From assembly GCA_022729705.1 (NCBI GenBank), contig DZAX01000016.1:1-48636 (forward strand): 48,636 bases of DNA, in the 5' to 3' direction. This document shows positions 27,354-35,437 of this stretch, in pieces (position 1 is the stretch's first letter; every line of letters starts with the position of its first letter). The stretch comes from Helicobacter cetorum (GTDB taxonomy: Bacteria > Campylobacterota > Campylobacteria > Campylobacterales > UBA6016). The translations under genes and the position numbers were made by a program. A model generated the notes under the pieces. It worked only from the letters and a program-made list of their open reading frames with translations. It did not search any database and had not been told where the DNA came from.

Positions 27354-28264
27354 TGATATTTGAATCACTCGTAGCCAATGTTCCGGTTCTTAAATCGGCT
27401 ATTGTAACCCTAGACGTGCTTTTTACGCAAGTGGCGTGGGGTTGGATAATCGTCATGAATATGTGGGCGAAATCTATTGCGACGGGCGTATTTTTTGTTG
27501 GTATTTATATGATGAAAAAGTATCCGACAAACGAAAATTTCTATAAATACTTGATTCCTATCATAGCTATCGTATTTGTCGGGATTACATTGCTGTTTAC
27601 GGTTATTGACCTTCATAAGCCGTTTCGCGCGTTTTATATATTCCTTCACTCGCACTTTACGTCGGCGATTACTTGGGGCGCATGGTTTATCAACCTCTAT
27701 TCGCTAGTTCTTGTGTTGTGGCTTTGGGCTGTTGTCAAAAAAGATGAAAAGCTCTTCTCAAAGCTTATTATTCCGGGGATTGTTATAGCGTTTATGACTA
27801 CCGTCTATACAGCCGGACTTATGGGTCTTTCAAATGCCAGAGAGATATGGCAAGCTCCGACAGAGATAGTTCAAATGTTGCTTTCAGCCGCCTTAGCGGG
27901 AAGCGCCGTACTGTTGCTTGCCGGAAAATTCAATCTTGACAATGAGCAAAAATTAAAGCTAGGAACAATCCTTGGCTCCGCCGCCTTACTTTCGCTTATT
28001 GTGTATGTCTCAGAGCTTATTTTTGCGCCTATAAAATCTGAAGAAGCCGAGTGGGTTGTTCACTATATAACAAGCGGCGGTATGGCCGTTTATTTTGCGC
28101 TAGGGCTTACGCTTGCATTTTTGGTTCCCGCAGCGTTGGCGTTTGTATCAAATAAAACAAAAAATTCAATGTTCCTGCTTCCCGCCGCCGTGTTAGCGCT
28201 TGTAGGACTTTGGATGGTAAAACATGCGTGGCTGATAGCTCCGCAGATGATGCCTTTGAGTTAA
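27353..28264 (+). CDS. NrfD/PsrC-family membrane quinone-reacting subunit
   Basis: The membrane anchor (C subunit) of the molybdoenzyme, 303 residues with about eight to nine hydrophobic helices, for example LIPIIAIVFVGITLLFTVID and LILVLWLWAVV-like segments. NrfD/PsrC proteins exchange electrons with quinone without heme. The helix order and the DLHKPFRAFYIF segment after helix 3 fit this family. The gene order B-C-A matches tetrathionate reductase (ttrBCA) rather than psrABC. Confidence 0.88.
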   Translation: MIFESLVANVPVLKSAIVTLDVLFTQVAWGWIIVMNMWAKSIATGVFFVGIYMMKKYPTNENFYKYLIPIIAIVFVGITLLFTVIDLHKPFRAFYIFLHSHFTSAITWGAWFINLYSLVLVLWLWAVVKKDEKLFSKLIIPGIVIAFMTTVYTAGLMGLSNAREIWQAPTEIVQMLLSAALAGSAVLLLAGKFNLDNEQKLKLGTILGSAALLSLIVYVSELIFAPIKSEEAEWVVHYITSGGMAVYFALGLTLAFLVPAALAFVSNKTKNSMFLLPAAVLALVGLWMVKHAWLIAPQMMPLS

Positions 28265-28278
28265 GGGAGTAAAGAAGA

Positions 28279-31200
28279 ATGATAAAAAGAAGAGACTTTC
28301 TAAAACTATCCGTTGTAGGAGCGGGCGTTGGCGTTGTGGCGAGCGGAGCCATAAAATCGTTTATCCCAACGCTTGAAGCGGGAGCGGATGTTAAAACGTT
28401 TGACAAACTGCCGGTATCAAATGGAAACTTTGCATACTATCCGCCGTTTGATAAGTGGGGCTCGTGGAAAGAGATGGACGGCGACGATTGGAAAAACGGC
28501 GGCATAGCTAGACACGACGTAAAAGTACATGATTATATGCTGGTTCCAACGGCGTGTAACAACTGTGAAGCGGCTTGCGGCCTTCTTGCATATGTAGACA
28601 AAGAGACGATGACGGTCAAAAAAATCCTTGGAAACCCACTACACACAGCGTCTCTAGGGCGAACGTGTGCTAAAGGCGTGGCGTCGTATAGCCAGATGTA
28701 TGACCCTGATAGAATCCCTTTTCCAATCAAAAGAGCCCCGGGCTCAAAAAGAGGCGAGGGCAAGTGGGTCAGAACTACATGGGATGAAGCGCTTACGACT
28801 ATTGGTAAAAAAATAAGCGATACGCTAAAAAGTGGAGACGCAACTAGCAAAAAATCTATCATGTATCACGTCGGTCGTCCAAACGAGAATGGCTTTACGC
28901 CAAGAGTGTGGCATACGCTAGGTCAAGATTGTACAAATTCACACACAAATATCTGTTCGGGCAACGGCAGGTCGAGCAATCTTATGTGGACAAACGACGA
29001 CAGAACCGCACCGGATTGGGCAAACTCAAAGCTTATACTTCTTGCCTCTTCTCATGCGGCGGATGCGGGTCACTACTTTCAACAATCAGCCGGACAGATA
29101 GCAAAAGCTAGAAAAGCGGGCGCAAAACTTGTAGTTATCGACCCTAGGATGTCAAACTCCGCAGGTATTGCAGACCTATGGATAGCGGCGTGGCCTGGTA
29201 CTGAAGCGGCTATCTATATGGCTATTGTAAATAGACTTCTAACAGAAAACAAATTTGACGCAAAATTTGTCAAAGATTGGTACAACTGGCAAACTCTGAT
29301 GGACGACAAAGCGTATTTGGAGTTTATCAAAAAAGAGGGCTTTATCACCGAGTTTCCAAAAGACGGAAGCTTTGAGAGTTTTGTAGAACTAATGAAAGAT
29401 ATGTGCAAAGACTATACGATGGAGTGGGCTTCAAAAGAGAGCCACGTTCCCCTTGATAGACTTGAAAAACTATACGAGTACTTCATTTGGGCGGGTAGTC
29501 AAATTACCGCATTTAACTGGAGAGGTCCATCGGCTGGAAACAGAGGTGGATGGATGTATGGCAAAAATATGATATTTGCTCTCTCCCTTGTCGGCTCTAT
29601 GCAAGGCAAAGGGCAACTCGGCTTTGAGCATCTAAAAGCCATATCTATCGCCGGAAAAGGCGGCAAATCATGCGTAGGCGAAAAAGCTCCAAATGTAGAT
29701 GAGTGGAATGAGCTTAGCTGGCCGCCTGAGTGGCCTCTTGCGAGCTTTGAGCCGTCTATGTGTCTTCCACATCTTTTGGCTGATACTGCATGGCAAGAGA
29801 AGTGGAAAGCAAAAGGGCTTACTGTGCCTAGTAAACTATCCATTTGGTTTCCAAGGATGTACAATCCGGCGTGGATAAATCCAGATGGCTTTAGATGGAT
29901 CGATGTGCTAAAAGATGAAACTAAGATGGAGCTAACGGTAAACCCATCTCCAACATGGTCTGAAACAAACTGGTACATGGACTACATCTTACCGACTGGT
30001 CTTGCCGCCGAGAGACACGATCAACACTCTGAGGCGTCAAAGCCTGAAGCGTGGACGAGCTTCCGTCAACCGGTTTTAAGGGTAATGCTAGAAAAAAATG
30101 GCTGGAAACCAAAAAATCCGGCAAGGGCAACTCTTGAAGCGCACATGAAAGCAGGTCTTGGCGAAATTTGGGAAGAAAACGAGATGTGGATAAACCTTGT
30201 GTTTGCCGCAGACCCTGACGGTAGCCTTGGCATTAGAAAATATTGGGAGTCGCTAGCAAATCCGGATAAACCTGTTACGATAGCGGAGTATTACAACGCC
30301 GCATTTGCAAACTTACCAAACCTTGTAAAAGCATCTGCCGCCGCGCTTGAGCAAAAAGTCAAAAATGCAAAAACTCCTCTTGAAAAAGAGCTTGCCGAAT
30401 TTGCTCAAAAATTCCCGCACTATGACTTTATGAGAGATAGAGGCACATGGACGGAGAGAACCAACGTATATGACATATACAAAAAAGAGCTTCACACAGA
30501 TCATGAAAAGCATACGTTAAAAACAAGAGCGATGCAGTTTTGGCAAGCGCCTGTAGAGTATCCGGTTGCAAATATCAAAGTAGATCCTAGAACAAACGTC
30601 GCTTACGTACAAACGCCTGAGGGCAAACACAATGTGGGCGTACAGTACGAGGGCAAGCTAGTGGATGGCTTTGAGACTCCGAGCAAAAAACTTGATTTTT
30701 ATGTTGATTGGATGAAGGATTGGGGATGGCCTGAGTACGCTATTCCTATGTATCCGAAAAACGACGAGCAGAAGAAAAAGTATGAACATGTGACAAGCCA
30801 TGTAAATCACATGTACATGAAAGAGCCAAACGCATTTGCGCTTAATCCAATATTTAGACTTCCGTACAATATCCATACGAGAAGCGTAAACTCAAAATGG
30901 CTTATGGAAATCAGCCAAAACCATAATCCGGTATGGATGGCTCCCGGCGACGCTAAAAAACTTGGCGTAAAAACGGGCGACGCTATAAAGGTAAAAATAC
31001 AAGATGTTGTAACAGGTCTTGAGGGCGGCTACTTTGTCGGTATGTGTGTTGTTACGGAGGGCATATTGCCGGGGACGCTCACATGCTCGCACCATGCGGG
31101 AAGATGGAGACTTGTTGATAATGTGCAAATTCCAGGCTTTGAACAACCGCTTGTGGTTATGGGCGCGGGAGCCCCTATTGCTGAACTTAAAAAAGAGGGC

Positions 31201-31611
31201 GAAAACTACTCTTTAAAATACAAAGACGGTATTAAACCGCAAGATGTAAAAGAGTCAAAAGAGTTTGGCGCGCACGGTTGGCCGTATGCTGAATTTAATA
31301 AAGATATGAAACATGTTCACTGGAACGGTCTAAGCGGCACATTCCAAAATGCGACATTCTCTTCAAATCCAGACCCGGTAAGCGCCGCGCAATGCTGGCA
31401 CAAAAAAGTACTTGTTGAAAAAGCGGGTTCAAACGATAAGATTGGCGATGTGAAAGTAAACATCGAAAATAATATGAAAATATTCCAAGGCTGGAGAGAC
31501 AAACTAACTCGTCCGGCTCCAGGACCAGGCGGTCTAAGAAGACCAGAGCATCTTAAACGCCCATGGGTTCCTCTAACAAGAGAAGCCTATAAAATGCCTA
31601 CAAAAGCGTAA
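28279..31611 (+). CDS. Molybdopterin (bis-PGD) oxidoreductase catalytic subunit
   Basis: A 1110-residue DMSO-reductase-superfamily enzyme. A Tat signal opens it (RRDFLKLSVVGAGVGVVAS). The N-terminal [4Fe-4S] motif is CNNCEAAC with a fourth Cys in RTCAKG. HTNICSGNGRSSN probably supplies a cysteine Mo ligand, as in polysulfide and thiosulfate reductases. The C-terminal molybdopterin-binding domain starts near PNAFALNPIFRLPYNIHTRS. With the NrfD-type anchor this places it near PsrA/PhsA/TtrA/SoeA enzymes acting on inorganic sulfur compounds; the substrate and direction cannot be fixed by eye. It is longer than typical PsrA (about 760 residues). Confidence 0.9.
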   Translation: MIKRRDFLKLSVVGAGVGVVASGAIKSFIPTLEAGADVKTFDKLPVSNGNFAYYPPFDKWGSWKEMDGDDWKNGGIARHDVKVHDYMLVPTACNNCEAACGLLAYVDKETMTVKKILGNPLHTASLGRTCAKGVASYSQMYDPDRIPFPIKRAPGSKRGEGKWVRTTWDEALTTIGKKISDTLKSGDATSKKSIMYHVGRPNENGFTPRVWHTLGQDCTNSHTNICSGNGRSSNLMWTNDDRTAPDWANSKLILLASSHAADAGHYFQQSAGQIAKARKAGAKLVVIDPRMSNSAGIADLWIAAWPGTEAAIYMAIVNRLLTENKFDAKFVKDWYNWQTLMDDKAYLEFIKKEGFITEFPKDGSFESFVELMKDMCKDYTMEWASKESHVPLDRLEKLYEYFIWAGSQITAFNWRGPSAGNRGGWMYGKNMIFALSLVGSMQGKGQLGFEHLKAISIAGKGGKSCVGEKAPNVDEWNELSWPPEWPLASFEPSMCLPHLLADTAWQEKWKAKGLTVPSKLSIWFPRMYNPAWINPDGFRWIDVLKDETKMELTVNPSPTWSETNWYMDYILPTGLAAERHDQHSEASKPEAWTSFRQPVLRVMLEKNGWKPKNPARATLEAHMKAGLGEIWEENEMWINLVFAADPDGSLGIRKYWESLANPDKPVTIAEYYNAAFANLPNLVKASAAALEQKVKNAKTPLEKELAEFAQKFPHYDFMRDRGTWTERTNVYDIYKKELHTDHEKHTLKTRAMQFWQAPVEYPVANIKVDPRTNVAYVQTPEGKHNVGVQYEGKLVDGFETPSKKLDFYVDWMKDWGWPEYAIPMYPKNDEQKKKYEHVTSHVNHMYMKEPNAFALNPIFRLPYNIHTRSVNSKWLMEISQNHNPVWMAPGDAKKLGVKTGDAIKVKIQDVVTGLEGGYFVGMCVVTEGILPGTLTCSHHAGRWRLVDNVQIPGFEQPLVVMGAGAPIAELKKEGENYSLKYKDGIKPQDVKESKEFGAHGWPYAEFNKDMKHVHWNGLSGTFQNATFSSNPDPVSAAQCWHKKVLVEKAGSNDKIGDVKVNIENNMKIFQGWRDKLTRPAPGPGGLRRPEHLKRPWVPLTREAYKMPTKA

Positions 31612-31620
31612 AAGTTTTTT

Positions 31621-31664
31621 CCAAAGCCGTGTAATAGCGGTTTTGGATTAATTTTTATTTTTTT
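31621..31664 (+). terminator. Rho-independent terminator after the molybdoenzyme gene
   Basis: A 9-bp stem, CCAAAGCCG (31621-31629) with CGGTTTTGG (31638-31646), one G-T pair and an 8-nt loop, is followed by a T-rich run to 31664. It lies 9 bp after the stop codon and before the chaperone gene, so the accessory genes are probably expressed at a lower level by read-through or from their own promoter. Confidence 0.65.
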
Positions 31665-31713
31665 AAGCCGTAATCGCTTACGATTTACAAAAATAAAAGG
31701 GGGTGTATGAAAA

Positions 31714-32340
31714 TTGCAAAATAGCGAACGATTGAGAGAGTTTTATTATACCCTCATCTCAAGACTCCTTGTCTCAGAGATAGATAAAGATACGATAGAG
31801 GCTATAAAAAGCGACGACGGACTTTTGGAGCTTTTTGTTTATTCAAAAGAAGCGGATGATTATTTGAGCGCTGATACGCAAAAGATAGTTGAGGATTTAG
31901 CGGCTCATTATGTTGATTTGTTCTTAATACGTCTTATTTCATATGAGAGCTTTTTCACCTCAGAAGATCAAATGGTAAATTCCGGCACTGAGAATGAAAC
32001 GCTTATTTTTTACACCAAATATGGCTTTGAAGTAGAGCTTCTAAAAGCTAGAGTTGTATCTGGTGATCATATAGGCGTTGAGTTTGAGTTTTTGATGAAC
32101 CTAATTAAAAGCGAAAGAGACGCTTTGGCGGACGGCGACGACGAGTATGCAAAACAGATAAGAAACGTTCAGCAAGAGTTTATGCAAAAACACTTATTGC
32201 CTTTTGCGCTTATGTTTTTACCGGCTCTTGTCGAGGCGTCAAAATCGCCGTTTTATAAAGATGTTGCGGAGATTGCGTTGGAGTTTTTGCTTACCGATTA
32301 TGAGGAGCTTTGCCGTTATGAGCATAACTGTAGCTCATGA
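31714..32340 (+). CDS. TorD/DmsD-like molybdoenzyme chaperone
   Basis: A 208-residue all-helical protein with the family pattern LREFYYTLISRLL at the N-terminus and HIGVEFEFLMNLI in the centre (compare the usual HIxxELEFM). Such chaperones bind the Tat signal of their molybdoenzyme and hold it until the cofactor is loaded; the partner here is presumably the 1110-residue subunit upstream. The only in-frame start after a stop is TTG 31714. A mini-ORF, ATG AAA ATT GCA AAA TAG at 31707-31724, overlaps it and sits closer to the ribosome site AAGGGGG, so initiation may be indirect or weak. Confidence 0.83.
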   Translation: MQNSERLREFYYTLISRLLVSEIDKDTIEAIKSDDGLLELFVYSKEADDYLSADTQKIVEDLAAHYVDLFLIRLISYESFFTSEDQMVNSGTENETLIFYTKYGFEVELLKARVVSGDHIGVEFEFLMNLIKSERDALADGDDEYAKQIRNVQQEFMQKHLLPFALMFLPALVEASKSPFYKDVAEIALEFLLTDYEELCRYEHNCSS

Positions 32341-33343
32341 GAGTTGCGTAAGGCTTCTTAGTATAAAAAGCGAGTGTACTAAATGTGTGGAGGCTTGCTT
32401 TTTTGATGCGCTCTCGTTTGCAAACTCAATTTTAAGGCTCAAAACTCCGTCTTGCACAAGTTGCGGCGCATGCGTCGGCGTTTGTCCGACAGGGGCTATA
32501 ACGCTTTTTTCATTTGAGGGGCTTGCGTCTATAGTCGCAAGTAAAGATGAATTTACGTTTGGGGCAAATGAAGATGGTTTTTTGCCTGAAGCTTTTTCGT
32601 CCGATGAGTTTTTTGCGCTTGCCGCTATCTCAAAAAATGGCTTTTTTGCGGAACTTGAAGATGGCTCCTCAGCTCTTAGCCGAATAGAAGAGGCAAATCG
32701 TCTGCTAGGCTCGTTTGGAGTTCACAAAGAGATACAGATAGTCGAGGCGCCGCAAAAAATGCCAAAAGAGAGTTTGCAAGACGACTCCAAAAGAGCTTTG
32801 TTTAGACTTTTTACCAAAGAGGGCGTTAAAGAAAAAAGCGACAGCTTAAAAAATAACGATGAGTTTATAAACGAAAATGAGCTAACGGTAGATTATGCAA
32901 GACTAAGAGCCAAAAAAATACCGTTTAAAAGAGAGCTTTTTTTGGGTGTTGTGGAGAAGCTTGAAATTACCGATAAAAACGCTGACTACGCTCTCTCTTT
33001 TGCAAGCGATAAGCACATAGACGACACATGCGACAACTGCTCTCTTTGCTACAACCTTTGCCCAAGCGGAGCTTTGGAAGTTACGGGTATGAAAAACGCG
33101 ATAGTTTTTAGCCCGCATTTGTGCCTTAAGTGTCGTCTTTGCGAAGATGTATGCGAGACAAAATCGATTAGTTCGCTTCCATCCTTTACACTTTTGGCGT
33201 TTAAAGAGAAGCAAAAAAAACTACTCAAAAAATTTAAAGCAAGACTTTGCGTCTCATGCGGCGCCGTATTTAGCGGGGACGATGAAGAGTGCAATAGATG
33301 CAAAGCCGAGAGTGAAGACGCAAGGGAGCTTTTAGGATTATGA
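32318..33343 (+). CDS. Polyferredoxin-like 4Fe-4S protein with zinc ribbon
   Basis: A 341-residue soluble protein with paired Fe-S motifs at both ends: CTKCVEAC and CTSCGACVGVCPTG near the N-terminus, CDNCSLCYNLCPSG and CLKCRLCEDVC near the C-terminus, then CVSCGAVFSGDDEECNRC, a zinc-ribbon-like CxxC pair. The middle (about 70-225) is charged and has no recognised domain. Proteins of this kind accompany formate dehydrogenase and other molybdoenzyme operons in Campylobacterota, function unknown. ATG 32318 overlaps the chaperone gene by 23 bp; the frame is open further upstream, but that part is inside the chaperone. Confidence 0.8.
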   Translation: MSITVAHESCVRLLSIKSECTKCVEACFFDALSFANSILRLKTPSCTSCGACVGVCPTGAITLFSFEGLASIVASKDEFTFGANEDGFLPEAFSSDEFFALAAISKNGFFAELEDGSSALSRIEEANRLLGSFGVHKEIQIVEAPQKMPKESLQDDSKRALFRLFTKEGVKEKSDSLKNNDEFINENELTVDYARLRAKKIPFKRELFLGVVEKLEITDKNADYALSFASDKHIDDTCDNCSLCYNLCPSGALEVTGMKNAIVFSPHLCLKCRLCEDVCETKSISSLPSFTLLAFKEKQKKLLKKFKARLCVSCGAVFSGDDEECNRCKAESEDARELLGL

Positions 33344-33792
33344 TAGCCAAAACGACAAGACTATTCGCATTAGTCGGCGCAGACCTCGCCGCAAATAGGC
33401 TTTATCAGATGTACAACTATATTTTTGAGTCAAACGGTGTTGATGCGTCTTTTGTGAATATCAGCGTACCAGATTCAAAAATGCGCTTTACGCTTGAAAA
33501 CATAGCAAATAGCGAGATAGAGTCTGTACTGCTTACCCAATCAGCGGCAAACCTGAAAGAGGTTAGAGAGTTTTTTAGTGTTGAGGACTTTGTAGTTAGA
33601 ATAGATATAAAAAACGGTAAAGCTGAGCCGATATGCGCCAAAATTGCGCCTTGCGAAGATGAAGACAGCTTATTAGAGACCGCAAGACTAAACTTTTTTG
33701 AGTGGTTCGGCTTTTTCCCACTGCTGCCGGAGGATACGCTAAAGACATTAAAAGAGAGTGCCCCAAGAAATAGCATATTGACAAGGGAGTAG
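33340..33792 (+). CDS. Unknown 150-residue protein of the molybdoenzyme operon
   Basis: Starts inside the stop codon of the polyferredoxin gene (ATGA), so translation is coupled. The first 75 residues (RLFALVGADLAANRLYQMYN, then VDASFVNISVPDSKMRFT) faintly resemble the N-terminal substrate domain of shikimate dehydrogenases, but the NADP-binding domain is absent and this could be coincidence. It has no signal peptide and no membrane segment. The operon position suggests a maturation or regulatory role for the molybdoenzyme. The family is not recognised with confidence. Confidence 0.7.
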   Translation: MIAKTTRLFALVGADLAANRLYQMYNYIFESNGVDASFVNISVPDSKMRFTLENIANSEIESVLLTQSAANLKEVREFFSVEDFVVRIDIKNGKAEPICAKIAPCEDEDSLLETARLNFFEWFGFFPLLPEDTLKTLKESAPRNSILTRE

Positions 33793-33804
33793 CATTAAAA
33801 ATCT

Positions 33805-33830
33805 GCCGCTTTATGCGGCTAGCTTTGCCC
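33805..33830 (-). repeat. Partial copy I of the three-hairpin repeat family (reversed)
   Basis: On the minus strand GGGCAAAGCTA precedes the hairpin GCCGC/GCGGC (33805-33819), matching the family linker end AAGCTA and third hairpin. It lies in the 71-bp gap between two genes of the molybdoenzyme accessory operon. Confidence 0.5.
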
Positions 33831-33863
33831 ATCCTTCGTACAATCAAATAAAGGAGTTAAAAA

Positions 33864-34214
33864 ATGGAAGAAGACTCAAAACTAACTAAATATATATTAT
33901 CGCCAAGCCTAAGCGGCGTTTATGTCTCAAAATCAGATTTGCAGCTTGTAGCCGCTATATGCGGTTACTCTTTGCAGGTGCAAGAGCGAAAGAGAATGCT
34001 AAAAGAGCTGTTTGCTCTTGTTCATAATGTCGATGATTTTTGCAAGATTATTGATGCGTTTGTCGGCTTTTTTGAGTATAAAAAAGATATGTACAAAGGT
34101 GTGGCACATGAATATCCGGGGACAACCCTTGTGGTAAACTCTCTTTTAAGCAGAGCCGACGAAGCTTTGGTCGAGCTAAAAAAGGCAAAAGAAGAGGCGG
34201 AGTTAATCTCTTAA
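33864..34214 (+). CDS. Unknown small helical protein, 116 residues
   Basis: A charged, largely helical soluble protein without recognised motifs. The frame begins M-E-E-D-S-K-L-T-K after AAGGAG at 33851-33856. A TorD-like helical character (LVAAICGYSLQVQERKRMLK, then KDMYKGVAHEYPGT) is possible but not convincing. It closes the plus-strand molybdoenzyme accessory group and is separated from it by a repeat fragment, so membership in the operon is inferred from spacing only. Confidence 0.65.
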   Translation: MEEDSKLTKYILSPSLSGVYVSKSDLQLVAAICGYSLQVQERKRMLKELFALVHNVDDFCKIIDAFVGFFEYKKDMYKGVAHEYPGTTLVVNSLLSRADEALVELKKAKEEAELIS

Positions 34215-34371
34215 CCTTTCGCAAATATATCTTTTCTCCATCTATCTCAATAAAGTCTCTCTTAAATAGACAAAGACTACACCCAACTCCTAGCAATATG
34301 AGTCTGGCGGAGTATAAAAAGCGATACTTTAAAAGAGAGAACTTGAGTGGAAACGAAACAAAGGTTAAGCT
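34215..34371. other. Intergenic stretch with an ambiguous coding trace
   Basis: A 27-codon frame (ATG 34298 to TAA 34381, beginning M-S-L-A-E-Y-K-K) overlaps the next small gene out of frame. The opposite strand also reads protein-like (FIEIDGEKIYLRKVKRL). Either could be the remnant of a lost gene; neither has a supported start. Confidence 0.25.
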
Positions 34372-34548
34372 ATGCGCTTAAATGAAATCCGTTTGATTGG
34401 GAAAGGGGTTGACATTTCAATTGCAAAAAGAGTAAAAGTTTCCAATCGAACAGTCGAAGAAGATTTAAAATATCTTATCAGGTTTGAATTGGTCAAGATA
34501 AAAAAAATTGGACAACATAAGTTTTATAACTTGAATGTAGAGTTTTGA
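34372..34548 (+). CDS. Small winged-helix-like DNA-binding protein or fragment
   Basis: A 58-residue frame with a helix-turn-helix pattern: ISIAKRVKVSNRTVEEDLKY followed by a wing-like KIKKIGQHKFYNLNVEF. It ends 2 bp before the cobS ATG. It may be an intact small regulator, or the C-terminal part of a larger one, because the preceding frame (stop at 34381) overlaps it by 10 bases in a shifted phase. Position suggests control of, or coupling with, the cobalamin gene cobS. The DNA-binding role is inferred. Confidence 0.5.
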   Translation: MRLNEIRLIGKGVDISIAKRVKVSNRTVEEDLKYLIRFELVKIKKIGQHKFYNLNVEF

Positions 34549-34550
34549 CA

Positions 34551-35282
34551 ATGATAAAAACCCATATATCCGGCTTCAAAATAGCCTTTTCAATGCTGAC
34601 CATCTTGCCATTTTTTAGACTTTACGAGTTCAAAGAGGGTGCTAACGGCGCAGCGGCGGCGTATTATCCGATAGTCGGGCTATTTCTTGGCGCTCTCGTT
34701 TGCACTATTTATGCGCCCCTTCACGGTGTATTGCCGGAAAACTTCTTGCGCGTAGGGCTTTTTGCGCTTTTTGTCTCTCTTTACGGTGCGCTTCATTTGG
34801 ACGGTTTTGTGGATACGATAGACGGACTTTTTGCGCCGCCTCATCGCGCTCTTGATGTGATGAAAGAGCCTACTATCGGGGCGATGGGGGCGATATATGG
34901 GTTTTTATTTTTATCGCTCAAACTCGCCGCTTTTTTGACTCTTGCGGACTTCGCACTTTTTTTGCTCGTTCCGATGTTGTCTCGTTTTGGCGGAACGCTT
35001 GCGATATACGGCTTTTTGTATGTACGCCCTAGCGGTATGGGGTATATGGCAAAAAAAGAGCTAACAACGCCGCTTTTTATATACTCCGCCGCTCTTGTAT
35101 GCGCTGTTATCGCCCTTGTAAATCCGCTGTTTTTTGTATTTTTGGTAGTTGCCATTGCGGCGTCTATCGGGGTTTCAAAATATCTAGTAAAGCGCTTTGG
35201 CGGTCTTAGCGGGGATATGTACGGGTTTGTTATTGAGGTTGTGGAGTTTGCGCTACTGATTGCAATAATAGACCTCTCCTAA
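34551..35282 (+). CDS. cobS: Adenosylcobinamide-GDP ribazoletransferase
   Basis: The membrane enzyme that joins adenosylcobinamide-GDP and alpha-ribazole in the last part of cobalamin synthesis. LHLDGFVDTIDGLFA is the diagnostic Mg-binding motif, followed by MKEPTIGAMGAIYG. Six to seven hydrophobic helices follow. ATG 34551 gives 243 residues; TTG 34545 would add two. It faces cobU, encoded on the other strand about 150 bp away, so the two cobinamide-assembly genes converge. Confidence 0.94.
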   Translation: MIKTHISGFKIAFSMLTILPFFRLYEFKEGANGAAAAYYPIVGLFLGALVCTIYAPLHGVLPENFLRVGLFALFVSLYGALHLDGFVDTIDGLFAPPHRALDVMKEPTIGAMGAIYGFLFLSLKLAAFLTLADFALFLLVPMLSRFGGTLAIYGFLYVRPSGMGYMAKKELTTPLFIYSAALVCAVIALVNPLFFVFLVVAIAASIGVSKYLVKRFGGLSGDMYGFVIEVVEFALLIAIIDLS

Positions 35283-35326
35283 AACCTATTCGTTTTTAGT
35301 GGCGTTTGTATCGTTGTGGTAAATGT

Positions 35327-35437
35327 TTACAAAATTTCTTTAGAGAGAAACGCTACCACTTTATAGATATTTTCTATAGGAGCCCCAAAATCATCGTCAT
35401 GTAAAAACTCATAGAGCCTATCTAGCGACTTTATCAT
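35327..35437 (-). CDS. 36-residue small protein coupled to cobU
   Basis: An ATG that overlaps the cobU stop codon (ATGA, 35437-35434) opens a frame of 36 codons ending TAA at 35327. The peptide begins M-I-K-S-L-D-R-L-Y-E-F and contains the acidic HDDDFG and a helical IENIYKVVAFLSKEIL. The overlap and amino-acid make-up suggest a translated small gene; no family is recognised. It lies in the convergent gap with cobS. Confidence 0.45.
   Translation of the reverse strand: MIKSLDRLYEFLHDDDFGAPIENIYKVVAFLSKEIL

Noticed and set aside
34048-34296. Minus-strand ORF containing FIEIDGEKIYLRKVKRL
   Set aside because: Half of it is antisense to the 116-residue plus-strand gene, and it has no supported start; kept only as an ambiguous trace in the intergenic entry.
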